Positions 36,344-45,565 of a stretch of DNA of 64,000 bases are shown piece after piece (position 1 is the stretch's first letter; the number at the start of each line of letters is the position of its first letter). The DNA comes from Aureococcus anophagefferens (Eukaryota > Sar > Pelagophyceae > Pelagomonadales > Pelagomonadaceae): the NCBI RefSeq assembly GCF_000186865.1, contig NW_008705565.1, positions 2,628,578 through 2,692,577 of the forward strand, read 5' to 3'. A program made the translations under genes and the position numbers. The notes under the pieces are model-generated. The model saw only the letters and a program-made list of their open reading frames with translations. It was not told the origin of the DNA and did not search any database.

Positions 36344-38248
36344 ATGCGGCGCGAAACGCTCTGGATCGCAGCCCTGCTATCCACCAACATCCGCGAAACG
36401 AGCGCCGACGGCTGCTGCTTCTGGCCGCAGAGCGACGACCGCTGCGACGTGGGCTGCGAGTCCATCGCGGAGTCCAGCAACTACTGCGCCGGCGGCGTCG
36501 ACGAGTGCAACGTCGACTGCGGCGCGGTCTGGTGCTACGACGGCCCGCAGCCGTCGCACGAGCCCACGCGCTCGCGGGCGCCGACGCCCGAGGGCGGCGC
36601 CTGGCACGAGGGCACGTACACGACGGGCTACTGGGACTGCTGCAAGCCGTCGTGCTCGTGGAGCGGCAAGGGCGACGTCGACGCGCCCGTGCGCTCCTGC
36701 GAGGCGGAGACGGGCGACGTCCTCTCGTCGCCGGACGTGGCCTCGGTCTGCGACGGGGGCACGGCCGCGTCCTGCGCGGACAACCAGCCCTGGACGTACA
36801 ACGACGGCGTGTCGCTGGGCTTCGCGGCCGCGGCCGTCGGCGGCATCACGGGCCTCGACGGCGACACCAACTGCGGCCAGTGCTACGAGCTCGTCTGGAC
36901 GGACGACACCCACAGCTGGGGCGGCGGCGCGCACGCGTCGCTCGTCGGCCGGTCGCACGTCATCCAGGTCACGAACATCGGCTACGACGTCACCGGCGAC
37001 CACAGCTTCGACCTCCAGATCCCGGGCGCGGGCCAGGGCATCTTCGACACGGGCTGCGCGATCCAGTTCCCGGGCTACGACAGCGGCGACTTCGACTGCG
37101 ACAACAACTACGGCGGCTGCGCCGACAACTCGGGCTGCGACCGCCTGCCCGACGACCTGCGGTCCGGCTGCGACTGGCGCTACGACGACTACCTCTACAA
37201 CGAGGGCGGCACGTCGAACAACCCCTACGTGCGCTTCCGCCGCGTGCGCTGCCCCGCGGAGCTCGTGGCCATCACGGGGACCACGCCCAACGACGACGAC
37301 GACTACCCGGCGCTAAACCTCGACGCCTACGCGAGCGACTACGACGGCGGCGGCGGCGCGTACGCGCCGACCTACGAGCCGACGACGAAAGCCGCGGGCG
37401 ACCCGACGCCCGAGCCGACGCGCGAGCCGACGCGCCGGCCGACCTACGAGCCGTCGACGAACGCCACGGGCGACCCGACGCCCGAACCGACGCGCCAGCC
37501 GACGCGCCGGCCGACCTACGAGCCGTCGACGAACGCCGCGGGCGACCCGACGCCCGAGCCGACGCGCGAGCCGACGCGCCGGCCGACCTACGAGCCGACG
37601 GACGGCGCGCCGACGGCCTGCGGCGACGACGGCGCCTGGCACAAGAAGAACGGGCCGTCGAAGGACTGCGCGTGGGTGTCGCGCGACCTCGGGCGGTGCT
37701 CCGCGAAGGGCGACGAGTCCTACGCGTGGCAGAGCTGCCCCGCGACTTGCGGCAGGTGCGCCTACGACTGCGCCGACGGCGGCGACTCGTCGTCCTGGCA
37801 CAAGAACGGCGACGAGACCAAGGACTGCGCGTGGGCGAGCGGCTACTACTACAACCGCGCGTCCGTCGTCGGCGCCGACGGCTCCTACGCCTGGGAGGGC
37901 TGCCCCGCGGCGACGCACGTCTGCTATCACGCCGGCTGCGGCGACGACCCGTCGTGGCACAAGCGCGGCGAGCCGGCCAAGGACTGCGCCTGGGCCGCGG
38001 CGGCGACGAGCCGCTGCATCGCCGTCGGCGACGACGGCGCCTACGCGTTCGAGGCCTGCGAGGGCGCGTGCTTCGCGTGCGCCGCCGCGCGCGGCGGCTC
38101 GTGCGGCGACGACGCCGCCTTCTTCAAGAAGGGCGCGCCGGCCAAGGACTGCGCCTGGGTCGCCCGCGACTTCCAGCGCTGCACGGTCAAGGGCGACGAC
38201 GAGACCTGGGCCTTCCAGAGCTGCCCCGACGCGTGCGACGTCTGCTAG
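36344..38248 (+). CDS. Secreted GH45 endoglucanase with four Cys-rich modules
   Basis: 634 residues from the ATG at 36344. A leader and short Cys-rich part (to residue 70) precede a glycoside hydrolase family 45 domain (about 90-310). It has the signature TTGYWDCCKPSCSWSGKG with nucleophile Asp98, NCGQCYEL, then Asp215 and the acid Asp223 in SFDLQIPGAGQGIFD, and CPAEL at its end. GH45 enzymes cut beta-1,4-glucans with inversion. A Pro/Thr linker of three near-identical repeats (PTYEPSTNA..GDPTPEPTR, 37368-37600) leads to four copies of a 45-50 residue Cys module (W[HF]KK...KDCAW...RC..KGDD...C...C). Module 2 has lost the Cys of the RC position. Extracellular action is expected. No intron. Confidence 0.88.
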   Translation: MRRETLWIAALLSTNIRETSADGCCFWPQSDDRCDVGCESIAESSNYCAGGVDECNVDCGAVWCYDGPQPSHEPTRSRAPTPEGGAWHEGTYTTGYWDCCKPSCSWSGKGDVDAPVRSCEAETGDVLSSPDVASVCDGGTAASCADNQPWTYNDGVSLGFAAAAVGGITGLDGDTNCGQCYELVWTDDTHSWGGGAHASLVGRSHVIQVTNIGYDVTGDHSFDLQIPGAGQGIFDTGCAIQFPGYDSGDFDCDNNYGGCADNSGCDRLPDDLRSGCDWRYDDYLYNEGGTSNNPYVRFRRVRCPAELVAITGTTPNDDDDYPALNLDAYASDYDGGGGAYAPTYEPTTKAAGDPTPEPTREPTRRPTYEPSTNATGDPTPEPTRQPTRRPTYEPSTNAAGDPTPEPTREPTRRPTYEPTDGAPTACGDDGAWHKKNGPSKDCAWVSRDLGRCSAKGDESYAWQSCPATCGRCAYDCADGGDSSSWHKNGDETKDCAWASGYYYNRASVVGADGSYAWEGCPAATHVCYHAGCGDDPSWHKRGEPAKDCAWAAAATSRCIAVGDDGAYAFEACEGACFACAAARGGSCGDDAAFFKKGAPAKDCAWVARDFQRCTVKGDDETWAFQSCPDACDVC

Positions 38249-38274
38249 GCGCGAACGACGCGCGCCAATTCACA

Positions 38275-38380
38275 GCCCAATTCGCACACCCGCCTCGCAA
38301 AGAGCGCACACACACATATATGGATATCTACCGCCCCGGATGGGCGCGCGTAGGCGCGCGGCCCAATTCGCACGCCCGCC
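38275..38380. repeat. Pair of 20-bp direct repeats in 3' flank
   Basis: GCCCAATTCGCACACCCGCC at 38275-38294 and the same with one mismatch at 38361-38380, 86 bp apart. They lie in the short convergent interval between the GH45 stop and the membrane-protein stop. A short CA/TA run lies between them. Function unknown. Confidence 0.6.
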
Positions 38381-38396
38381 GCACACACATGGCTTT

Positions 38397-38891
38397 TTAG
38401 ACGCGGATGCCGCCGCCCGGGATGGGCGTGTAGGCGGCCCCCGAGCCCGCGCCCGGCGCGAGGCTCTTCGGGACGACGTCGACGCACGTCGCGAGGATCG
38501 CCGCGCAGCCCCAGTAGATGGCGCCGATGCACAGGTAGAGCAGGAAGGCGGCGCCGAGGTCGCCGCCGACGACGGAGATGATGTAGGCGTAGTTGCAGGC
38601 CACGGCCGCGTAGCCCGCGACGCCCGCGACGCGGAACCCCCAGCGCGTGACGTCGAGGACCAAACCGTAGCCGTAGACGGACGCCGCCAGGGCCAGGGGG
38701 AAAGAGATGCAGCCGCCGTCGAGGTTCCCGCCCGTGACCGTGTTGACGAGGGCCCAGAGGAAGAAGACGGCCGCCGTGACGAAAGTGGTGACGCTCAAAG
38801 TGACTATGCCGTTCGGCAGGCGGTGGCTGCGGCTCAGGTCGGCGCCGACGCGCTGGCCCAGCAGGGCGCAGACGAGGAGCACGACGATGGC
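38397..38891 (-). CDS. Four-helix membrane protein (5' exon not identified)
   Basis: The open frame from about 38891 to the TAA at 38397 encodes about 164 residues with four hydrophobic helices (VTTFVTAAVFFLWALVNTV; FPLALAASVYGYGLVL; VAGVAGYAAVACNYAYIISV; AFLLYLCIGAIYWGCAAILA) and a Gly/Pro-rich tail. No ATG lies in frame before an upstream stop. The frame is preceded by CGTAG then GCC, which would serve as a splice acceptor, so the first exon probably lies in 38900-39060 on the minus strand. MARVEL-like in pattern, but no family is assigned. Confidence 0.5.
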   Translation of the reverse strand, partial: AIVVLLVCALLGQRVGADLSRSHRLPNGIVTLSVTTFVTAAVFFLWALVNTVTGGNLDGGCISFPLALAASVYGYGLVLDVTRWGFRVAGVAGYAAVACNYAYIISVVGGDLGAAFLLYLCIGAIYWGCAAILATCVDVVPKSLAPGAGSGAAYTPIPGGGIRV

Positions 38892-39076
38892 CTACGCGCG
38901 CGGACGGGTGGGACTATTTTGGAGCATAGACGTGGACGCCGGTTCCAAAACCAAAAGCCCGGGCTCCATCGTCGTCAAAGATCGACCACGTTTTTGGTTT
39001 CAGGCGATCTTTCCTTTGAATCCTGGGTGGTTTCAGAGGGGCACAATGGGATGATGACCTGAGCGGACCCAGCGCC

Positions 39077-41012
39077 ATGGCGTTCGCGGGCTGCGCGGCG
39101 AAGGAGTTCTCCATCGTGCCGCGGGCGCGGACGGAGGTGGGCCTCGTCTCGACGAGCCGGCTCGCGGCGCTCGCCGCCGGGCCGGCGCCGGCCGGGTTCC
39201 TGCCGCGGCTCGCGCGCAAGGGCCACGCCTTCAGCGAGCGGGCGAACCGCCACGGGTTCTTCGGGGACGGGTCCATGTGGGCCGTCAGCGAGCGCGAGCG
39301 GAGCGGCGCGTCGAAGCAGCGCAAGCTCCGCGCGCGCGCGGACCAGCAGCTGGTGTCGTTCAAGCGCGAGTCGCGGCGCGCGCGCGCGCTCGAGCGCGAG
39401 CTCGCGAACAGGGAGCGCTGGATGACGGAGCTGCTCGCGATGAAGAACGCCGCCGTGCTCGTCCAGGTGCGCTACCGCATCTTCGCCGCGCGGCGCAAGG
39501 TCGACCTCCGGCGCCAGCTCTTCAACTCGAAGTTTCTCGTGCGGCTCATGAAGTACCGCATGCACAAGAAGCGGGTCCTGCGGGCCACGCAGCGCATCAA
39601 GATCGCCTGCAAGTTCTTCAACGCGAAGCGCGACGCGGCCCTCCGGCTCCTGCGGGAGGAGGCGGCCACGGACATCCAGGCCGCGCAGCGGGGCCGGCGC
39701 GCGCGCGTCTTCGTCGTGCTCGTCAAGGTGCGGCGCAAGACGACGGCCCAGGTCGTCCACAGCGTCATCCTCTTCGGCTTCGCCCGGGCCCAGCAGTGCC
39801 TCATGGGGCCCCACACGGCCGCGGGGCGGATCCCGGTGTGGATCGCGAGCGCTGGTTCGGGGGGTCCCCACCACACTTCAGAACTCTCTATCTCGGCCAA
39901 TTCCAAGTCGATTTGGCTGATTTTTGGACGAATCGATTGCGCTCGTCGCGTTCTCGATGCACGGCGAAAGAGTCCGGTCCCAACCGTTCGATGACGCGCA
40001 CATTGACGTCGGGTTGAAGATTTGGCATCCACGCAGGCGGATCCAGAAGACGTACCGGCGCCACCTCCGGTGGCGGCGCCAGGCGGACAAGCGCGCGAAG
40101 CGCTTGAAGCACGGCAAGGCGTCGGCCGTCGAGGTCATGAAGAAGCTCACGAAGGTCGTCGACGACTCGTCGAAGCGCGAGGTCGCGCAGCAGTTCGAGC
40201 TCCCGTCGCCGGACATGATGCAGGACTACATCAAGCGCGGCGCGTCCATGCGCATGAACGCGGACGGCATCTACCAGCTCGTGCGCGCGGCCAAGTTCAT
40301 GGCGACGGAGAAGGAGAAGCAGGAGAAGGAGGACCTGAAGAAGCGGTCCGAGGCCCTCCAGGTCCACAAAGCGGACCTCAACGCGTCGATCATCGAGGAG
40401 GACGAGGAGGAGGACGACGACGACGGGGCCGCGAAGCCCCAGAAGCTGTCGCCGCGGGGCCGCCGCGCGTCCAAGGCGAAGCTCGACCTCGACGGCGGCG
40501 CGCCCAAGCGGACGAAGCGCAAGTCCGCCGCGTCCATCGCCGGCGACGCGCCCAAGGCCCGGTCGAAGCGGTCGTCGAAGACGGGCATCAGCCCGGGGGG
40601 CCTCGAGCGCAAGATCTCGCGGCGCGGGTCGCGGTCCGACGTGGCCTCGCCGCGCCGCGGCTCCGACGCGGCACCGGCCGCCGTGGCGCCCAAGGCGCCG
40701 CCGCAGCCCCGGAGCCGCCGCGCGTCGCGCGGCGACCGGCCCAGCGGCGAGCGCAGCCGCAAGGGGTCCGTGTCGCGCCGGTCGAGCCACGAGGACGAGG
40801 ACGCCGCCAAGGCGAGCCCGCGCCGCGGGTCCGCCGCGGGCGCGACGCCGAAGCCGCCCGCGAAGCCCAAGGCGCCGGGCGGCCGCCGCGGCAGCGGCAA
40901 CGGCGCGCGGCGCCTCTCCGCGGGCAAGCCGCCGGAGGACCCGCCCGCGGCGCCCGAGCTCCCCGCGCGGCCGCCGCCGGCCTTCCTCGGCCGCGGGAAG
41001 AGCTTCACCTAG
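39077..41012 (+). CDS. IQ-motif / coiled-coil basic protein
   Basis: Exons 39077-39825 and 40037-41012; 574 residues. The central part is rich in IQ-like calmodulin-binding segments (AAVLVQVRYRIFAARRK, ATDIQAAQRGRRARV, and GRIQKTYRRHLRWRR across the intron). The C-terminal third is a Ser/Arg/Lys-rich disordered tail with repeated RRxS sites (SRRASRG, SRRGSRS), likely phosphorylated by basophilic kinases. Probably cytoskeletal or flagellar, which is inference. The intron (39826-40036, phase 2) is a family-A introner with a GC donor; splicing there restores GGG-CGG-ATC-CAG exactly. The nearest GT (39836) would shift the frame, while GT at 39838 would add codons. Confidence 0.75.
39834..40036 (+). 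mobile_element. Introner element, family A copy 3 (GC-AG intron 39826-40036)
   Basis: A 203-bp element between perfect GCGGATCC duplications (39826-39833 and 40037-40044). Orientation 2. The donor-side end is CGGTGTGG and the acceptor end is CACGCAG. The most economical donor is GC in the duplicated GCGGATCC. Confidence 0.88.
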
Positions 41013-41105
41013 GACCCTGGTGCGAGACCGGGACGGTAGCGCGGCGCGGTCGACGCCCCGAGAATCGTCCGAACCCGGATCCCGCGGAGCTTCGCGTGAA
41101 TGACA

Positions 41106-41642
41106 TTACGCGGGCGCGTCGACCGTCGCCTCGAGGTCCGCCTGGGTCACGGGCCGCGCCGGGAGCTGGGCGTCGCGGAGGGGCTTGAGGAGGTCCGGCG
41201 TCGCGCGGGCGCGCGCGTGCGCGGTGCGCCACGCCTCGAACTGCTGCTGGTGGACCCAGTCGCGGCAGCCGGCCCCGCGGACGTCGTCGCGGAACTTCTT
41301 CGAGGTGAGGAGCAGCTCGAGGAAGCCGAGGCAGTCCGGGTACTCGATGAAGCGCACGTACTCGGGCCGCTCAAAGTACCTGAGGTAGCGGAGGAACGCC
41401 ATGAACCTGTCGTTCTCGAGGTAGTTGTGCTGCGCGAGGTACTCGAGGTAGAGCGGCGACGCGAGGCACTGCACGAACTCGAGCTCGGCGCGGAAGCGCC
41501 GGTCGAGGCGCGCCGCCGCCTCCGGGTCCGCGGCGGGCGCGTCGGGCGCGTCGGGCGCCGGGGCGGCGTCGGCGTCGCGCGGCGCCATGTCCACATCGCT
41601 GTCGTCGTCGTCGGACGACGAGAGGCCCGCGAAGGCCTTCAT
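41106..41642 (-). CDS. MED31: Mediator complex subunit 31
   Basis: 178 residues from the ATG at 41642. After an acidic Ser/Asp start, residues 45-140 are an unmistakable MED31/SOH1 domain: FVQCLASPLYLEYLAQHNYL, then FMAFLRYLRYFERPEYVRFI and YPDCLGFLELLL. MED31 is the most conserved Mediator subunit and sits in the middle module that links activators to RNA polymerase II in the nucleus. The C-terminal 35 residues are lineage-specific. No intron. The 296-bp interval upstream (41643-41938) holds no recognisable gene. Confidence 0.93.
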   Translation of the reverse strand: MKAFAGLSSSDDDDSDVDMAPRDADAAPAPDAPDAPAADPEAAARLDRRFRAELEFVQCLASPLYLEYLAQHNYLENDRFMAFLRYLRYFERPEYVRFIEYPDCLGFLELLLTSKKFRDDVRGAGCRDWVHQQQFEAWRTAHARARATPDLLKPLRDAQLPARPVTQADLEATVDAPA

Positions 41643-41938
41643 CGGTTCGGAAGCGGTGGCGGCGTCGCTGTGGGCGCGGCGGTGGGGTAGCGGCAGCCGG
41701 ATGGCCTCGTTGATGCCTATGCGCAAGGGGTGCAAGGTGGGTGCACGTGAGCTGCACTATGGATGTTGAAGTGCCCCTTCGACGCCTCCGTGGGCCCCGT
41801 CTTGCGCGTTAATGGCGAGAAAACAGTCCGCCCGGGGTTGGTCGCTGGTTTCATACCCAGACAGGCCCAAACACAGACCTTTGAGTGCTCAGCTTCGACC
41901 ATTACGCGCCGCAATAATACGCGACGCATGCGGCGCGC

Positions 41939-42689
41939 TCAGTCCTTCTTCGTCCCCAGGCGCGGCCCCCAGGCGAGGAGGCCCTTGGCCTCGACCTGGT
42001 CCGCGACGGCGGGCCACTCGACCGGCGGCGCGCCGGCGATCTTCGGGAGGCCCGCCTGCGCGGCCTCGACCTCTTCCGCGCATTGCACGACCTGTGTGGA
42101 TTCCAAACCTTCAACCCGACTTCAATGTGAGCGTATTCGACGGTTTCGACGCAAGGCTTTCTGCCGTGCTTCGAGAACTCGACGAGAGCAATCGATTCGT
42201 CCAAAAATCAGCCGAATCGACTTCGATGTGACCGAGATAGAGAGTTCTGAAGTTTGGTGGGGACCCCCCAAACCAGTGCTTGGAATCCACACAGTGCACC
42301 ACCGTCGGGTCGTCGCGCCACGCGTTGCTGCCGCGGGACGCGATGGCTTTCTCGCGCGCGCGGCGGTAGCACTCGCGCGCGTCGAGGAGTTTCACGACCT
42401 GCGGCCCCGCGACGCGGCCGCCGGGGAGCGCGAGCGCGCCGGGCAGGTAGTCGTCCGACCCCATGGCCTTGGTCTGCGCCCGGATGAGTTCGGACAGGAG
42501 GAGCCAGCGCTTCAGGAAGTCCATCTTGCCGAGGCAGTGCTCGTAGCAGTGCTCGAGCTTCGCTTCGAGCACTTCGACGCTCCGCGGCTCCTTGGGCTTC
42601 GTGAAATAGAAATAAGCCACCACCGCCGCGAGCATCAAGACGGAAATGATGAGGCATAGACCGAATAAGTGGACGAGAAAGACGAGCAT
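41939..42689 (-). CDS. Single-pass membrane protein, unknown
   Basis: Exons 42303-42689 and 41939-42091; 179 residues from the ATG at 42689. A strong N-terminal membrane helix (MLVFLVHLFGLCLIISVLMLAAVVAYFYF as positions 1-29) is followed by a cytosolic-type helical region (HCYEHCLGKMDFLKRWLLL) and a C-terminal part ending LAWGPRLGTKKD. The intron (42092-42302, phase 0) is a family-A introner; splicing at GTGGTG joins Pro-Thr to Val-Val-Gln in frame. The second-exon reading was confirmed only by removing the element. No family is recognised. Confidence 0.65.
42092..42294 (-). mobile_element. Introner element, family A copy 4 (intron 42092-42302)
   Basis: A 203-bp element between TGCACGAC (42084-42091) and TGCACCAC (42295-42302), one mismatch. 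In gene sense it reads CTGTGTGGATTCC at the start and GAATCCACACAG at the end. Orientation 2. The donor is GTGGTG from the duplication. Confidence 0.9.
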
Positions 42690-42932
42690 CGTGAGAGTGG
42701 CCACCGCCTGGGCCGTCGAAACGGCTCAAGCCTGCTCCGACGGCGCGCCGCAAAGGCAATTCCTCGGCGAGCGACGATCTAGCGACGCCAGGAAGACAGG
42801 TCAGTGGCGCCCCGGCCGACCCCTCTAGCGCAGCGACGCTAAGCGTCGCATCGTCACCCGTGACGTCCGCCTCGCTCGCCCGACTCGCTCGCCCCGCCCT
42901 CGCTCTCTCGCCCGCATCGCCCTCGCCGCAAC

Positions 42933-45422
42933 ATGCGTTCCGCCGCCATCCTCCTCGCACTCGTCGCCGGCGCCGGGAGCGCCGCGTTGGCCGCCGGCGG
43001 CCACGTCGACTCGGACGCCGTCCTCGCAGAGGCCGAGAAAAGGTACAAAAAAATGGCGGAAACGATGGCCTCATACTCGCGGACGCGGGAAAAAGGCCTG
43101 AAAGCGCCAGCGCGTGAGGTCCTGGCCCTGTCCCGCTTCCTCGACCTCGGCGCGGGCGACGCCGCCGCGCGCAAAACGGCGCGGCGGTACATCGCCAAGA
43201 CCGCGCAGGCTTTCGCGGCCGCGTGCGTCCCGCGCGGCCGCGTGTCGTACGCGGAGAATCGGACAATGCGCGGGTGGCCCGTCGTGATCGGGAAAGAGCC
43301 CGAGTTCGAGTCCTACCAGTTCGGCTACGTGGCGGGGGCCGTGGCCGCGGGCGCGAGACACGCGTACGCGTCCGGCGACGTCGAGAAAGCGTCGCTTCTG
43401 GTCGCGGCCGTCGTCGGCGCCTTCGAGGACGGGTTCCTGACGTCGGACCCGGAGAGGACCAAGGTCGACAAGGGCGTCGTCGTCTTCGTGCCGCGGCGCG
43501 CGTCCGCCGGCCGCCGGAGGCGCTACGCCGAGGTCCACGGCAGCGACGAGGGCGGGTGCCTCGCGGGGCCCCAGGCGCTGAACCACGGCCTCTCTGCCGC
43601 GACGGGGGCGATTCACCTCCTGCGGGCCCTCGCGGCGGCGCCGGACGCCGACGAGGCCCTCGTCGAGAGGCTCCGGGGCTACGTCCTCGGCGTCGCCCGG
43701 TTCTTCAACCAAAATCTGATCAGCCGGCGCGCTGGGTGCCATTTAAACGCTAAGTGACGCGATCGACGTCGAATCGTACGCGGAAAGTACCCATAGGCGC
43801 GTCCGTGGTGTGTTTGAGGCGGGCGTCGTCCAAGTTCGGCGGTGGAATCGGCTCCGGCCGCGCGGTCGTCGCGCGACGCGCGCGGCGCGCGTGCGCCCGA
43901 AACCTCACGGGAGGCGTAACTCCGGGAGAAGTAGACGAATCTTGACGGGGACTTTGGCGCCGGGGAACGTAACAGGACCGCCTGCGTGTACAATCGAAGC
44001 CTCGGCCCGTGGCGTCGTGTACAAAAATGTACAGAGATCCCCGGTTTGGGCATTGAAGGCAACTTTCCGGGCTCTCGGAGACGCTCTCAGACGCCGCGAT
44101 ACACCGTGAGGCTGTCGAGACGGGTTCGGACAGCCTCGATCTGGCGTCGCAACCCGCTCTGAAGCTCTGGCGAGGCCTTGCCGCGTCTCCGCTGCCGGGC
44201 ACGCGGCCACGGCGAGGTTTTCTGCGTCGCCCCGTGCTGCGGAACCGGTCGCGCTGCGGGATTGTGTGCGGAGACGTCGGTTTTGCGTTGGAGAGTCGGG
44301 GTGCGACGAGCCAGATGCCTCCGAGTTGATCGGGCGGGTGGTCGAAGCTGTCGAAGGCGTTGCCGGTACGAAGCGGCGTGCCGACGAGGCCCTGGGTCCG
44401 AATTTCTTCGAGATCACCCGATAAAGTCCCGAAAACGCCTTGTCATGGGCTGTCGCGGAGCGAGCACCTCAAACCGATCGACGCCGCTGCGTCCGGCAGG
44501 CTGTATCATCACCACGGACCACATCTGCAGCGTCACTGTCCTCGCGCACAAGCTTAAGACGCCCGTAACGCACCGAACCCGTTCGCGGCTCGCTGCGGCC
44601 ATGCGCGCTACCGCGGCCACCACCGCACGCCATGGGCATATCGGGACGTTCGAGTGGCGTGGCCCGTCTCGCGCTGTCCGTGTGCGACTCCTCGGCCGCT
44701 TAAAGCGCGTAAAACGAGCGGGAGTGTCGCGCTCAAAGTTAAATGTCCGGTCTTGTTCCTACTGATCTAATTTTGGTTGTCTTCGCGGGGTCCCTGCGCG
44801 AGCGGCGCACGACGGCGGCCGACCCGTACCCCAAGCCCGGCACGACCTATTACCTGTGGAAATACCGCGATTTGTCGGCCTGCGCGGCGTTGAACGCGAC
44901 GAACAAGAACCGGTGGGAGGACATCTCCCACGCGGGGGTCGAGGCGAACTTCGTCTACGAGCTCCGGGCGCTGCTCCCGCGCGAGGCGGACGCCGCGGGC
45001 GTCACTCCGGGCGTCGTCCACGGCATGCTCGTGACGTTTCTTACGCGCTTCGTCCTCGACGCGAAGCGCGACCGAAAACAGCACGACGGCGGCCGCTTCG
45101 CGTGTTCCATGGACCGGAGCGACGCCCACTACTTCGAGAAGCACTGCTCTCCGAGTTCCACCCGAGCGACGCGCGATCTCCGCGCGGAGGGGGCGGTCGG
45201 CTGGCTACCGCTCGCGGTCGCGGCGCGCGCGGCGGCGACGAGGACCTCGGCTGCGACGCCGCGCGCGTCGTCGCGGAGATCCTCGAGGAGCTCGAAGCAG
45301 CCGCCCCTCGGGTGTCGACGACGACGTTGGTCGACGTTCTCCTGGCGCGCGCCTCCTTCCCCCACGCTTACGCGGACGCGCTTCGCTGCGACCATCGCGC
45401 TGGCCACCACGGCCCCGAGTAG
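42933..45422 (+). pseudogene. Secreted protein gene broken by transposon insertion and frameshift
   Basis: The ATG at 42933 opens a signal peptide (MRSAAILLALVAGAGSAALA) and a helical secreted protein with YQFGYVAGAVAAGARHAY and GPQALNHGLSAATGAIHLL, up to ARFF at 43705. A 1074-bp insertion follows. Coding resumes at 44784 with AGSLRERR and continues through YYLWKYRD and EDISHAGVEANFVYEL. Removing the insert and one TCTT copy restores the frame exactly. Near 45145 another one-base frame change is needed to reach CDAARVVAEILEEL and the stop at 45422. The 'W.YR ... EDISHA' pattern resembles alpha/alpha-barrel polysaccharide-processing proteins, but no family is claimed. Probably inactive on this haplotype. 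Confidence 0.6.
43706..44779. mobile_element. 1074-bp non-autonomous DNA transposon
   Basis: Imperfect 18-bp terminal inverted repeats: CAACCAAAATCTGATCAG at the left, and at the right the complement of CAACCAAAATTAGATCAG (two mismatches). Flanked by TCTT at 43702-43705 and 44780-44783. The inside is lower in GC than the host gene and has no convincing transposase. No GT...AG pair lies at its ends, so unlike the introners it is not expected to be spliced. Confidence 0.75.
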
Positions 45423-45565
45423 GAGTCCGACGCCGCCGCGATCCTCCTCTGAGTCCGGCGCCCCCCCGACCGCGCGCGACGATCGACGCCTAAGACGAAG
45501 AGGCGATTCTTACTGATATGTGGGCCGCGGCGCGGGCCCGCGGCCGCGCCCGGCGGGCGGCCGCG

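Noticed and set aside
43905..44417. Minus-strand frame of about 170 codons inside the 1074-bp transposon as a transposase
   Set aside because: Ser/Arg-rich, no DDE-type or other transposase motif, and too short.
44178..44765. Plus-strand frame of about 195 codons within the same transposon
   Set aside because: Cys/Arg-rich random composition without a recognisable domain; it ends inside the terminal repeat.
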